This document shows, one piece after another, positions 24,435 to 36,001 of a stretch of 64,000 nt of DNA. The first letter of the stretch is position 1, and every line of letters begins with the position of its first letter. Source of the stretch: Haematobia irritans (taxonomy: Eukaryota > Arthropoda > Insecta > Diptera > Muscidae). The position numbers and the translations under genes were made by a program. Below the pieces are notes generated by a model that worked only from the letters and a program-made list of their open reading frames with translations, ran no database searches and was not told the DNA's origin. The stretch covers positions 26,133,211-26,197,210 of the forward strand of contig NC_134398.1 of the NCBI RefSeq assembly GCF_050003625.1, written 5' to 3'.

Positions 24435-24914
24435 TTTTTCACAAAAATTAGGGTAAATATTGAATTTACAATTTTAAACTATAAGAAATGCATATCATTA
24501 AACCTGTTTTGGAAAACAACAAATGAAATTATGGTAAGTTGTCATATATTGAACAACAAGTTGACTAACAATGGAACAAACAAGTAAATTTATAAGATTT
24601 ACTTGCGATACCTAAGAGATAAGAACATATTACGCAAAAAATCTAAAAACGGACAATGAAACTAAATTTACTTTTACTTACTTGTTTTTTTTTTTATACT
24701 TAATAGTCTATTTGATTTAACCGCATTTTCAAAAAACAAAAAAGGATGTGTCCATACCTGTAATGAAAGGAAAATAAATATGTTAGTAAGAAAAAAATAT
24801 ATGAGGAGTAAATCAATATGCCAATATTCATATAAATAATATACGTCACGTACACCTAAAAAAGCATTTGGAGAGAGTCAAATGTCGTTCTATTGTGGAT
24901 ATTGACTTATAAAA

Positions 24915-24960
24915 CCAATGATCCGTGGTTCGCTTCTTCCGGTCAAAAGGTAAAATTAAA
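24915..24960 (+). repeat. tRNA-like SINE 3'-half remnant
   Basis: ATGATCCGTGGTTCGCTTCTT then CCGGTCAAAAGGTAAAATT resembles the T-arm and following sequence of the tRNA-like part of family F (minus strand near 33190 and 62530). The B box is damaged. Confidence 0.35.
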
Positions 24961-25406
24961 TTTAAAATTAAAATATGAAATCAGATCAAAGAATGTGCAA
25001 ATATTCTTTGTCTAATAGAAATTGGTTACAACTAAATAAATTATGTGGAATAGGAAAGACAATTAAAAAAAAAATTGAGCAAGGATTTATCGAAAATATT
25101 TTTGCATCATGTAAAAGAGTCAAGGTTTATCACAAAAATATTGTAATATACTATTTTTCCAAACAAGCTTGTTTACCGCGAATAGAAATTTCCAAATAAT
25201 GTTCAATGAGGAAATTTTTTTGTAGACCCGGAATCATCGAATAATAATCAGCTCAAGAAGTCAAATGGGTTATTCAATCACTATTAGGGGTATATACAAT
25301 TATGGACCGATGTGTATTATATATTAATTTGTATTCAATAAAAATTTGAGCACTGTAAGGAAATGAATATGACCGATCTTCTTTCCATAGTCAACTACTC
25401 AAAGGT

Positions 25407-25478
25407 TAAAGGTTAGGTTAAAGTGGCAGCCCGATTAAGATTCAGGCTCACTTAGACTATTCAGTCCATTGTGATAAT
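25407..25478 (-). mobile_element. 5'-truncated LINE tail with target duplication
   Basis: Minus-strand copy of the LINE 3' end seen at 54851-54925: AATGGACTGAATAGTCTAAG, then GGGCTGCCACTTTAACCTAAC. Flanked by TACTCAAAGGT (25396-25406) and TACTCAAAAGGT (25479-25490), an 11-12 bp target duplication with one indel. This is what target-primed reverse transcription leaves. Confidence 0.8.
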
Positions 25479-25490
25479 TACTCAAAAGGT

Positions 25491-26031
25491 AATAAAATTA
25501 ATTCTTTTAAATTCGCTTATGTCAAAAATTGTTTTTTTTTCAATCACTAACGGTCGGCCCCCGTAAATGAATAAGTTTTCCAAAATTTTACTAAGGTCGT
25601 TTTCGATTCGCAAAAAATATGTTGCCTTGGTGTTACACTACTTTTTCCCTCACTGTATTTTCACCAAAGTGATAGTACCATTCCACAGTTATTGTTAATT
25701 TATAATATTATGAGCGATACAGGATCCAAAATCTAGGACAGTGCCCTCCATATTTTGCAATCGACTTCGAGAATGTTGCACCATTTTTCCCAATCAAAAT
25801 CGCCATAAGTCGAGTTCCCCCAATTTTGGAAATGATTTATGGGTCCTTTTTGTAATAATAAACCCATACAAAAACGATCAAAGCTTTTGGATAGAAATAA
25901 TTGCTATTCAGATATTTCTTTTCATCCTTCGATAGTAATCGTGCAAACAATGCAAGAAGACATACTCGTACTGGCGGAAATACATATTTCGACGACTCAG
26001 AAAGTCATGAATATAATTTACTTAAGCGATA
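25491..26031. other. unassigned sequence
   Basis: No gene supported. The frames at 25741-26057 lack family resemblance. Confidence 0.4.
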
Positions 26032-26109
26032 CCTCTAACCACGGTTGCCACAGTTAGTAGAATTCTACCAACAATGCTAGAATCCTTACTGTTTGGTAGA
26101 TTGGTAGAA

Positions 26110-28230
26110 TTCTTGATGGTTTGGTAGATTTTCTATAGAAATAAAATTTTGAAGTAAAATTCTATAAAAATAAAATTTTGACAAAATTTTCTATAGAAAT
26201 AAAATTTTAAGAAAATTTTTTTATAGAAATAAAATTTTGACAAAAATTTTCTCTAGAAATAAAATGATGACAATATTGTCTTTAGAAGTAAAATTTTGAC
26301 AAAAATTTCTATAGAAATAAAATTTTGACAATATTGTATATAGAAATAAAATGTTGACATTATTGTCTACAGAAATAAAATTTTTAAAAAAAATTCTATA
26401 GAAATAAAATTTTACAAAATTTCTTATAGAAAACAAGTTAACACAATTTTCTATAGAAATAAAATTTTTAAACAAATTTTGACAAAATTTTCTATAGAAA
26501 TAAAATTTTGACAAAATTTTCTATACAAATAAAAGACTAACAAAGTTTTCTATACAAATAAAAGTTTTACAAAATTGTCTATAGAAACAAAATTTTGACA
26601 ATATTGTCTATAGAAATAAAATTTTGACAATATTGTCTTTGTTGGCAATATAGAAATAAAATTGTGACAAAATTTTCTATAGAAATAATAGTTTGACAAA
26701 ATTTTCTATAGAAATAAAATTTTGACAAAATTTTCTATAAAATTTTTGACAAAATTTTCTATAAAATTTTTTTACAAAATTTTCTATAGAAATAAAACTT
26801 TGACAAAATTTTCTATAGAAATAAAATTTTGACAAAATTTTCTATAGAAATAAAATTTTGACAATATTGTCTTTAGAAATAAAATTTTGACATTATTGTC
26901 TATAAAAATAAAATTTTTAAAAAAAATTCTATAGAAATAAAATTTTGACAAAATTTTCTATAGAAAAAAAGTTGACAAAATTTTCTATAGAAATGAAATG
27001 TTGACAAAATTTTCTATAGAAATAAAATCTTGACAAAATTTTCTATAGAAATAAATTTTTGACAAAATTTTCTATAAAATTTTTTTACAAAATTTTCTAT
27101 AGAAATAAAACTTTGACAAAATTTTCTATAGAAATAAAATTTTGACAATATTGTCTTTAGAAATCAAATTTTGACAATATTGTCTATAAAAATAAAATTT
27201 TTAAAAAAATTTCTATAGAAATAAAATTTTGACAAAATTTTCTATAGAAAAAAAGTTGACACAATTTTCTATAGAAATAAAATGATGACAAATTTTTCTA
27301 TAGAAATAAAATTAAAAAAAAAATGACAAAATTTTCTATAGAAATAAAATGTTAACAAAATTTTCTATAGAAATAACATTTTGACAACATTTTCTATACA
27401 AATAAAAGATTAACAAAATTTTCTATACAAATAAAAATTTTACATAATTGTCTATAGAAACAAAATTTTGACAATATTGTCTATAGAAATATAATTTTGA
27501 CAATATTGTCTATAGAAATAAAATGTTGGCAATATAGAAATAAAATTTTGACAAAATTTTCTATACTAATAAAAGTTTGACAAAATTTACTATAGAAATA
27601 CATTTTTGACAACATTTTCTATAAAAATATTTTTTTTTTACAAAATTTTCTATTGAAATAAAACTTTGACAAAATTTTCTATAGAAATTAAATTTTGACA
27701 CATATTTCTACAGAACTAAACTTGTGAAGGATCCCATATTCATTCGAAGAAAAAACATATTTTTTTCATACCAACCACAAAAATTTGATCTAAAACTTCA
27801 AAATAAGATTTTTTAATATTGAAATGTTTGTAGTAATTTTTTTTTTAAATTTTGGTAGATAATTTTTTACACGAGTGGCAACCGTTCCTATAACCCATCT
27901 TCGAACTCAATTCTATCTGCTTGCAAATATAACCGTGAAATAAAACTTTAACAAAATAGTCTATAGAAACAAAATTTTGACAATATTGTCTATAGAAATA
28001 AAATGTTGGCAATATGGTCTATATAACATAAATAAAATATTGACAAAATTTCCTATAGAAATAAAATGTTGACAAAATTTTCTATAAAAATAAATTTTTT
28101 TTTTTAAATTTTCTATAGAAATGAAACTTCGACAAATTTTCTATAGAAATAAAATTTTGACAAAGTTTTCTACAGAAATAAAATTTGACAAAATTCTCTA
28201 TAGAAATAAAATTTTAACAAAATTTTCTAC
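26110..28230 (+). repeat. 29 bp minisatellite array, about 2 kb
   Basis: Unit TTTTGACAAAATTTTCTATA + GAAATAAAA, period 29, on the order of 60 copies judged from length. The core TTTCTATAGAAA is palindromic. Variants (GACAATATTGTC, shortened units TCTATAAAATTTTT) recur in the same order at about 26.2-26.5, 26.8-27.0 and 27.1-27.3 kb, so groups of units were copied as blocks. Interrupted at 27735-27945. Confidence 0.92.
27735..27945 (+). repeat. duplicated right end of the hAT-like element with trapped flank
   Basis: Nearly identical to 28233-28420: the same ATACCAACCACAAAAATTTGAT block, terminal GTGGCAACCGT, the CCTATAAC target and about 50 bp of the host sequence (CCATCTTCGAACTC..). Then the 29 bp array resumes. 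Confidence 0.85.
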
Positions 28231-28427
28231 AGAAAAAAACATTTTTTTCATACCAACCACAAAAATTTGATCAAAAACTTCAAAATAAGATTTTTTAATA
28301 TTGAAAGGTTTGTGGTAAAATTGTTTCAAATTTTGGTAGATGATTTTTTACACGAGTGGCAACCGTGCCTATAACCCATCTTCGAACTCTATTCTATCTG
28401 TTTGCAAATATTACATGGAAATGAGCT

Positions 28428-28655
28428 TTTCCGAAGATTATGTGCTGATAAATTACGTTATGTCCGTGTTAATATTTATCTGTGCTTATTAAAAATTCTT
28501 TGATTTATATAAAACACAATTCTTGTATTTCCTTTTTCGCTATTTATTGCCATTCTTTTAGTCTCTTTTTATTTTCCAACACATTAAAATTCCTAGAAGA
28601 AAGCCATCATAAATTAACAATATGGTGCATGTCAATAACATCGTTAATTTTATTT
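28428..28655 (+). repeat. direct repeat, left copy (partner at 30874-31101)
   Basis: Shares GATTATGTGCTGA, GTTAATATTTATCTGTGCTT, and CACATTAAAATTCCTAGAAG with 30874-31101 in the same orientation. No protein family is recognisable in the open frame that covers part of it. Confidence 0.8.
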
Positions 28656-29609
28656 TTGCACATATGATATCGTTGTTATTTTTGTTGTCTTATAAACTGC
28701 CAATTTTTTGTATAATTCACCTGAAGAATACAAATCTACATACATTTCGCACATGTCCGCACAATATCAATATTTTTAATTACATTTTAATGGTAATTAT
28801 AATACCTTCTATGTCATTGAATTTTTATGGGAGGTGGAGAGATGTATTTTTCCAATGAATGGTAAATAATAAATAAAAACGTGACCAAATGACCGATTAG
28901 GTAGACAAACATGAATGGCAAACTTTTGTGGGCCAAAAGTCTCCAATTTATTGGAGTAAGCCAGCAATTATTTGTTTAAGCGCCAAAATATTTAGGTAAG
29001 CAATAACAAAAGCTTATTTGAAACCTACTTTCCTGTTAATGTCAACTATATTGCCGAATAACGGAGTTATAAATACAACAAAGACCAGAAGCAAACAGAA
29101 GACTTAAGGGCCAAACTTGATCTAGCTACTTCTGTTAAGCCCCACGACAATGGATAGCAAACAAACAGATTTGTTTATATGTGTGTGTGAGAGAATGTAA
29201 GCAAAAATGAGTATGCAAATATATTTATTATATTAGTTAATAACAAAAAGAGATTTTCATAATTGAATGTCAACAGCAAAAACTGTGTTTGTTGGCACGT
29301 GTTTATGGCCTCAAGCAGAGACTTCTTTCACTGAATGATTTGCTAAATACTTGTATAGTGGTGCCAAAACTTTTCATAAGATTAATATTTTACTGATTAA
29401 TTAGCCATTTGATTAATTTAAATTAAATATCCCGCATATGATGCAAATGTGAGAGAAAATCCCACAGATGCCAGATGAACTATTCAAAAATATCAATACG
29501 AAATTATGGGAGAAACTATTTTCGATATAAATAGAAAGATTTATGGGATTTAATCAAACCACAAATTAAAAAAAAAAAAAAACAAATCGAAAAATATGGC
29601 TCTAAGAAC
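28656..29609. other. repeat-poor sequence with one motif copy
   Basis: No gene supported. 29000-29350 is one of the less AT-biased, repeat-poor islands and contains the motif on the minus strand at 29093-29108. Confidence 0.4.
29093..29108 (-). promoter_or_regulatory. recurrent CTTAAGTCTTTTG motif (variant)
   Basis: Minus-strand CTTAAGTCTTCTGTTT, preceded by AAGTTTGGCC; one mismatch to the core. Function unknown. Confidence 0.4.
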
Positions 29610-29760
29610 AACCCAGCAAAAAACAAGCTTCCAAAAAAGTAGTTTAGATCCCCAATTTGTGATTCGGAAGTAGTGCAAACTTGGATCATCTCCGATGAAT
29701 TTTACATGGGTTTGTCATAGATAGAAGTTGTGCCTTCGAAGTTCATTTGGATGAAGAAAT
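29610..29760 (+). mobile_element. family C fragment
   Basis: CCCAGCAAAAAAC, CCAAAAAAGTAGT, CGATGAATTTTACATGGG and TTGTCATAGA follow the order of family C, with heavy decay. Confidence 0.55.
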
Positions 29761-30873
29761 TAAAAAAAAAAAAACTAAAAAAAATACCCAATTTCACTTT
29801 TTATTTTTATCAGTATTTTTTGTTACACTTTTATTTTATTATTATCTAGTTTTTACAAATTGCAAAACTTCTTCGTTTCTACCGGGGGTTATCACACTAA
29901 GCCACACTAAGCCAGTTATCACACTAAGCCACGAACGCCATTGAACACGATGTATCAAAAGGTCTATTCAAATGTTTGTGACATGAACCTAATATTACAT
30001 CACTGCATGTCATTATAACTACTTCCTGAGATGTTCTTTATTATTATGAATGAAAAAATAAAGAACGCCGGTTCAAATCTGACCAGCGGCAATTTTTTAT
30101 TAAATATTTTTCAAAACAATTATATATTATGTTATACATCGTTTTTATTTCGTTGTTGTTTTTTGCATATATTTTTGTATAAATATATTTTTTTCCATTA
30201 AAAATCAACAAAAAGTTAAAAATTATCGTAATTTGCAAAACCTTCTCAAAAGAACTTCCATGGAAGTGAAAAAGTCAAACGGCACAGCTTAAAAAGAAAT
30301 GTTTATGGACTGTTCCAAAAGGACTGCATCGGAAGTGGAAAAAACTTGATGGGGATTCCAGGATACGATTTAAAAGAAATCTTTGTGGACTTGTCCAAAA
30401 AGACCTCATTGGAAGCGGAAAAAGCTTGATGGGGGATTCCGGGATGCGCTTAAAAAGAAATGTTTGTGCAACAACTTCCAATTTTTTTTGCTGGGGACTG
30501 TAATGAATCATGGCCCCAAATTTGGGGACCTGTTTCGTTATGACTACAAAACCCATGAACATGGGCCCCAATTTTATGAATTATGAAAATGAAGATGAAC
30601 CCCAAAGAAAAATTGGGCTCGTTTTCACAAAATAATATTGAGTTTTTGAAGATTAACCCCAAAAATAAATGACATACGACCCCAAAAAAGATCAAAATTT
30701 CGTGTTGTTGTATCACATATAATTATTGGGGTTCATTTTCATTAGACGAAATGGGTCTTATGGGGTAAATATTTTTTTTCGGTGTGGAAAAGTTGAAAAT
30801 TTGAAATCGACTTTTTCTGATTAAAATCCCTAGTCCAAAAAATCCACACATTTAACAAAATTTGATTAGTTTT
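29761..30873. other. unassigned sequence
   Basis: A tRNA-T-arm-like GCCGGTTCAAATCTGACCAG lies at 30067-30086, without the rest of a tRNA. From 30250 to 30470 there are three degenerate copies of a short unit with GAAGTGGAAAAA and TTAAAAAGAAATGTTTGTG. No gene supported. Confidence 0.35.
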
Positions 30874-31101
30874 CTTCCAAAGATTATGTGCTGAATTTTT
30901 GAATTTTTGTCCGTGTTAATATTTATCTGTGCTTATTAAAATTTTTTTGATTTATATAAAACACCATTGTTTTATTTCCTTTTCCGTTTTTATTTCCTTT
31001 CCTTTCGTATCTTTTTATTTTCCAACACATTAAAATTCCTAGAAGAAAGCCATCATAAAGTAACAATATGGTTGCATGTCAATAATATTGTTAATTTTAT
31101 T
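30874..31101 (+). repeat. direct repeat, right copy
   Basis: Partner of 28428-28655. Its right breakpoint is at ATTTC|AGGATCCCG. Confidence 0.8.
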
Positions 31102-31195
31102 TCAGGATCCCGAAAAATCCCTGGATCCCGAATAAAACGAAATAAAAAATCCCGGGGCTCGGGATATCTCCCTCATCCGACTTTAGACCTACTTG
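31102..31195 (+). repeat. possible family-I-like hairpin end
   Basis: GGATCCCG and CGGGGCTCGGG repeats, ending CCGACTTTAGACCTACTTG, which matches the tail of the family I terminus. Fragment only. Confidence 0.4.
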
Positions 31196-32288
31196 CTTTT
31201 TTTATTTTAGATACTAACTTTTTGCAAACGAAAAAAGCGTCATACACAACCACCCAGCACAAAGATTTAAAGCATTAGTATGTTAGTCTAACTTAATTAA
31301 ACATTCTGTTTTTGCATTATATTATGATAAGCACTTGCAAAGCCTAAAGGTGCTAATCAAATCAATGCCATTGTTCGTCACTGAAAACAAATTATTCAAC
31401 AAGGTGAAAAAATTCTATTCATCAAAAAAACACAAAAAAGGAAACGGTGCAATTAAATAATCAAGTTAGCTGTCAAATAAACAAACAAATGGAAATGATA
31501 ATAAATATCATTGATTAAGATGAAGAAATGAATTAAACACAATAACATTCAAACAGTCACGCTTGTCTCTTAAGTCTTTCGATTTAGCACATTGGCTTCA
31601 CAGGCTAAAATCGACAAACATTCCTTTATATTAATGTTCTGCAAAAAATCGTAATATAAACGGACAGGTCCAAAAATAATTATATATAAACGTATTAAAA
31701 AACAGCATATTTGAAATTATTTAGTAAAGAGTTTGTGAAGGGGTTTTTTCATATTTATAACGTAAATATTGAAAACTTAAAAAAAAATCATATTATAGTT
31801 GAATAAATTTACATCTTAAATATATACAAAACTAAATAAGCATTTTTTTTCTCTTTACCACACATTACAAAAATTCCCAAAAGCTAAATAAATGGAAATT
31901 AGGTATCTTGCAAGTCCCACACTGAAACTAGTACTTAAAGGCTCACCATCAGCGCAAAAAAAAATAACTCAAACCAACCCACAATTCATTTGCCAATAGA
32001 ATTGGCAAATAGCAACAAAATGTATTTTGTAACCTAAATAAATATGCCATGTAAAACATATATCATTATCTGTTGACCGGGAGAGTATGCCAAAAATTAT
32101 ACACCTAATACCATGGTTTCATTTTTAAAATACTTTCAAAAAGTGTCAAGTGAAAAATGATTGCTTAAACTGGGTTTAAAGTGAGAAATAGAGAAGTTTT
32201 GAAATGCTACACGATTTCTGCATTATTATAATCTTTGGTTGAAAATTTGATAGACATTTGAATTTGAAAACTTATATATTATAAACCA
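31196..32288. other. AT-rich, repeat-poor sequence with one motif copy
   Basis: No gene supported. Motif CTTAAGTCTTTCGATTTAG at 31569-31587. Confidence 0.4.
31569..31587 (+). promoter_or_regulatory. recurrent CTTAAGTCTTTCG motif
   Basis: Plus-strand CTTAAGTCTTTCGATTTAG, preceded by GCTTGTCT. Function unknown. Confidence 0.5.
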
Positions 32289-32501
32289 TAATTTGTTGAG
32301 GTGAATATAATTTTTAATACAAATAATGTTTGAACAGAAGCCTATAATTCTTAAGACAAACATCCAAACACGATATGTTTCGAAAAATTAAATATAATAA
32401 TAGAATTAATATTTGACGTTTAAAAACGTATTCTTACGGCATTTGAAACACCTTTTTATGTTTTCATGGAAATTAAACATAACATCCAATTTTTTAATCT
32501 A
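32289..32501 (+). repeat. direct repeat, left copy (partner at 35669-35881)
   Basis: About 210 bp shared with 35669-35881: TTAATACAAATAATG, TCCAAACACGATATGTTT, ATAATAGAATTAATATTTG and TATGTTTTCAT in the same order. A Helitron begins exactly at the right edge of this copy. Confidence 0.85.
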
Positions 32502-32614
32502 TCTTCTTCTACTATATAAAAATAAGTGGGGTTTTCATTCCTAACGCAATAACTTCTGAACGCGCGAACCGATTTCCACGGTTTTGCATTCGTTGAGGCT
32601 CTGTGAGGTTTATA

Positions 32615-33591
32615 CACGCTCACAAAAAATCGCTTCTGTAACATATACTCCCAAACATATTTTGCTTCAAGCATATACATTTTTGGCTATTGCCCAAACA
32701 TTTATATGTTTGATCTCTTCCAATATATAATATGTTTGAAAGTATATTGGTCTAAACAATATATGTTTGGGTAGTCAATTTCCAAACATTTTGTATTTTT
32801 GCATCCAAATTCAATAATGTTGTCTTCCAAAAAACAATATGTTATTATGTGAACATATAATATGTTTGGAAGCATTTTGCACCCAAAAATATTATATGCT
32901 TAAAGAAATCCTCCCAAACAATATTGTGCTCAAAATTTTATTTATTTATTTATATATTTACAATCATAATGAATTATGAAAATAAACAGGTAATATAGGT
33001 GCTAACAACATAGGTTTTCGACCTGAATGCTCAAAATTTTGTTTCTGCCTAATTGTATATTCCCCCACATCTTTCTCACTTCCACGAGATTTTTTAGTTC
33101 TTAGCACTTTTTTCTGTGATACAAACATTGTAGAAAAAATTATTCAATTTTATTTTTTTTTTTGTTTTTTAATTTTACCTTTTGCCGGACGGAGATTCGA
33201 ACAGCGGACTACACAGTTTGTAAGGATCAAAGAAGTAGCAGATCAATTGCCCAAGGAAAAATAAAATGTTAATTTTGTAATAACAAGCAACAACCACCAA
33301 CTTAATTCAATATCGCTCCCTGTTAAATAGCGCTCCAAGCTACTAAACACATATATGTTTATAGGCTATTTCTAAATTAATATATGTTTGCATCCAAGCA
33401 TATTATATTTACAAACATTTTATGTCCCAAACATAATATGTTCTAACATATTAACATATATGTCCCAAACATGTTATGCTAGTTTATGAACATTATATGC
33501 TTGCACTCAAAAATATTGTGTTTAAAAATTTGTGTTCCAAACATATAATGTTTATAGCCAAACATATGTAAAACAGTCTTTTTCATCCGTG
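32615..33591. mobile_element. family F element nested in the Helitron, TA flanks
   Basis: Interrupts the Helitron between GTTTATA and TAGCAAAG, with TA on both sides (32613-32614 and 33592-33593). Ends are similar inverted sequences: CACGCTCACAAAAAATCGC on the left and, reversed, CACGGATGAAAAAGACTG on the right. Rich in CAAACATATTATG-type words in both orientations. On the minus strand around 33180-33280 it carries a tRNA-like segment. Non-coding. Confidence 0.75.
33185..33285 (-). repeat. tRNA-like (SINE-like) segment inside family F
   Basis: Minus strand reads TTGGGCAATTGATCTGC (A-box-like), a TTTG/CAAA stem around a 7-base loop, and CTGTTCGAATCTCC (B-box-like). A related segment is at 62530-62850, split there by a MITE. 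Too degenerate for a functional tRNA. Confidence 0.5.
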
Positions 33592-35387
33592 TAGCAAAGA
33601 AAATTCAAGAAAAGTTTCAACGGAAAAGCGGGAAACCCTTTTTTTATATACAGCGCCATCTCTGCTGTAACCCCAGAACTCACGAACCGATTTCCACGGT
33701 GTTGCATTCGTTCAAAACCTCACAGAGCCTGGTTTATAGCAAAGAAAATTCAAGAAAAGTTTCAACGGAAAAGCGGGAAAATATTTTTTTACATACTCGT
33801 ATTTACATATTTGCTTTTGTTACAATATAATTTTGTTTTTTTTTTTTCACATGAAAAATGTTCGGAGAACACGTGGTGAAAATAGAGTACCTCATTTTTC
33901 GATATCTGGTGGGGGAGGGGGACATTCCGCTTGGCCGACTTTTTCAAAATTGAGCTAAAGTTCTCCGATTTGGGTGAAATTTCCAAGGAAGGTTGGGGTG
34001 ATGTCTAGACAAAGACCCGCTACTTTATTTTTCGATATTTGGTCGCGGAGGTGGACCACCCCTTTATACGATTTTTGTACAGTAAAAAAAAACAAAAATT
34101 CTCTGATTTACTTGAGATTTACAGAGAACACGCCGTGAAGTTATGAATTTATTATTGGGTACCTGATTTTTTTAATATTTGGACGGGAAGGGGGACCTCC
34201 ACCTTGCCAGACTTTTTGAAAATTGGAACAAAATTATCCGATTTGAAATTTTCAGGGAAGGTTGAACGGGGCGTCTAGGCAAAGAACAGCTACTTTATTT
34301 TTCGATATTTGGTCGAGGAGGGCAGGCCCCCATTTTGTCTGACTTTTTTTGAAATACAGTGAAAAAACTAAAATTTGTCAACATACTGAAATTTTACGGA
34401 GAACTTGATTTTTTAAGATTTGATCGGGTAAAAATAAAGGGGCACAGGAAGACCTCATTTCTCCTCAAGTATATAACGTGAAAAAATTAAACTTTTCCAA
34501 TTTACTTGAAATTTAAAGAGGATGTGGGGTACGTTATATTATTATAATACATATCCGATTTTGTGTTATTCGGAAGGGAAGAGGGGCTTCCCCCTGCCAT
34601 GCTGTTTAAAAAATGGACTTATAATTTGCATGAGATTTTCTGGGACGTATACACAATATACGATATATCATTCTTCGATATTGGGACGGGTAGGGATACC
34701 TCCCCTAAAACTAAAAAAAAATAGAATTCTCAAGTTTACTTGAAATTTACAAAGGCCGTAGGGGAAGGTTGTGAAATCAATATGGTGTACTTGATTTTTG
34801 GGTATTTGGACGTAAAACTTCCCCTTGCACCACACTATGAAACTTGAAGGAAAGTTTATAGATTTTCTTGGAATTTGCAGCGAAAGTGATGTCCCATTTT
34901 TTCCACCTTTACAAAAAAATAGAGCAAAATCTTACCTTCTTCGATTTACTTCAAATTGGGAGAAGATGATTAAATTTATACAGTGTGCATGATTTTTCGA
35001 TGTCTGGTTGGGGAAGGGGAATAGTGAAGTTGGGTAGTTTGTGAAATGAATACAGGGCACGTGAATTCACGATATCTGGTCGGGGAGGAGCGAAGGAGGG
35101 AGGTTCCCTTTTGCCCGATTGTTTGAAAATAGAAAGTAGAGGATTGTGGATAAATGGGAACTCGGTACATAATTTTATGATTTTTCCACAGGCTTCTGCC
35201 AGATATTTTTAAGTAAAAAACTTAAATTTTCATGAAGTTGATAGCAACGTAGAGGGTGCTTCCCCTAACCTTACTCTTTAAAGAGTTCAAATTTTTTGGA
35301 ATTTGTTTTCAGATCGAAGGATATGGCTGACTATGTTAACGAAAATATGCTTCGGAAGGCGACGCTAAGCGGGCCGGATTATGCTAG

Positions 35388-35668
35388 TTCAATTATAAAT
35401 TCAATTCAGTAATTTTTCTCTAGCATTTATTCATCCTTAGGGTAGGCAGTACACATGGTTATCACAATAACTGTAGTCTGTAGTCAGGATTACATTATAG
35501 TTCCTTTTGAATTGCATACTTTGGATTATTTATTTCAAATATTTTTATGTCTTTGGATAGTCAAATACGATGTTTGGGACAAAAATTTTGAACAAAATAT
35601 TAATTTTCAACATTGTGGTTAAAAACTAATATATTATGTTTGTAATCTACCATATCAATATGTTACAA
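35388..35668. other. spacer between Helitron and right direct repeat
   Basis: No feature recognised. Confidence 0.35.
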
Positions 35669-35881
35669 CATAATATGCTTAGCTGAATAAAATTGTTAAT
35701 ACAAATAATGTGTGTTCAGAAACATATAATTTTTAACAAATGTCCAAACACGATATGTTTAGGAAAGTTAAACATTATAATAGAATTAATATTTGCCGTG
35801 TAACAACGTATTTTTACGGCATTTGCAAACGCCTTTTATGTTTTCATTGAAACTAAATATAACATCCAAATTTTTAACCTG
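35669..35881 (+). repeat. direct repeat, right copy
   Basis: Partner of 32289-32501, offset about 3,380 bp. Confidence 0.85.
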
Positions 35882-36001
35882 CCAGAAAAATTTTTGTAAG
35901 TTATCCCAAAGGCACAACTTGAAAAGCACTTCCATAAATGTCCTCCCAAAGATGTTCTTTACTTTAACTACACCGGAAATTCTTTTAATTCTTTTATTGT
36001 T

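Larger units (their letters stand above)
23966..25395. other. AT-rich, mostly repeat-poor sequence
   Basis: No supported gene; the open frames at 24067-24309 and 24975-25199 have no family resemblance. Holds a CTTAAGTCTTTTG motif (24418) and a tRNA-like 3' half near 24915. Confidence 0.4.
26040..28367 (+). mobile_element. hAT-like non-autonomous element filled with a 29 bp minisatellite
   Basis: Perfect 12 bp inverted ends CACGGTTGCCAC (26040-26051) and GTGGCAACCGTG (28356-28367). Flanking 8-mers are CCTCTAAC (26032-26039) and CCTATAAC (28368-28375), one mismatch apart. An 8 bp duplication with CA..TG ends fits the hAT superfamily. After a short unique left part (AGTAGAATTCTACC..GGTAGATTGGTAGAATTC) nearly all of the interior is a 29 bp tandem array. 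No transposase is present. A second right end at 27875-27886 shows that an internal duplication took place. Its target sequence matches family B (TATAACCCATCTTCGAAC, reversed at 40668-40685). Confidence 0.85.
32502..35387 (+). mobile_element. Helitron, non-autonomous, with nested element
   Basis: 5' end A|TCTTCTTCTACTATATAAAA and 3' end CGACGCTAAGCGGG..ATTATGCTAG|T. That is TC at the start, CTAG at the end, and A and T as flanking host bases, the canonical Helitron layout. Near the 5' end is a block with ACCGATTTCCACGGTTTTGC and TCTGTGAGG. The interior is a diverged tandem series around TTTTTCGATATTTGG and GAAATTTACAGAGAA. No Rep/helicase coding is seen. A second copy lies inverted at 38285-40443. 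Family F (32615-33591) is inserted within it at a TA. The 5' block is repeated at about 33601-33780. Confidence 0.85.

Noticed and set aside
26110..28230. CRISPR array, because of regular 29 bp repeats
   Set aside because: The units are directly adjacent with no unique spacers, the context is eukaryotic transposon DNA, and the same repeat occurs inside other mobile elements.
30067..30086. tRNA T-arm at 30067
   Set aside because: Only the B-box-like part is present, with no A box or cloverleaf partner within range.
32289..35881. LTR pair around the Helitron
   Set aside because: No TG..CA ends and no gag/pol. The interior is a Helitron plus 280 bp of anonymous sequence.
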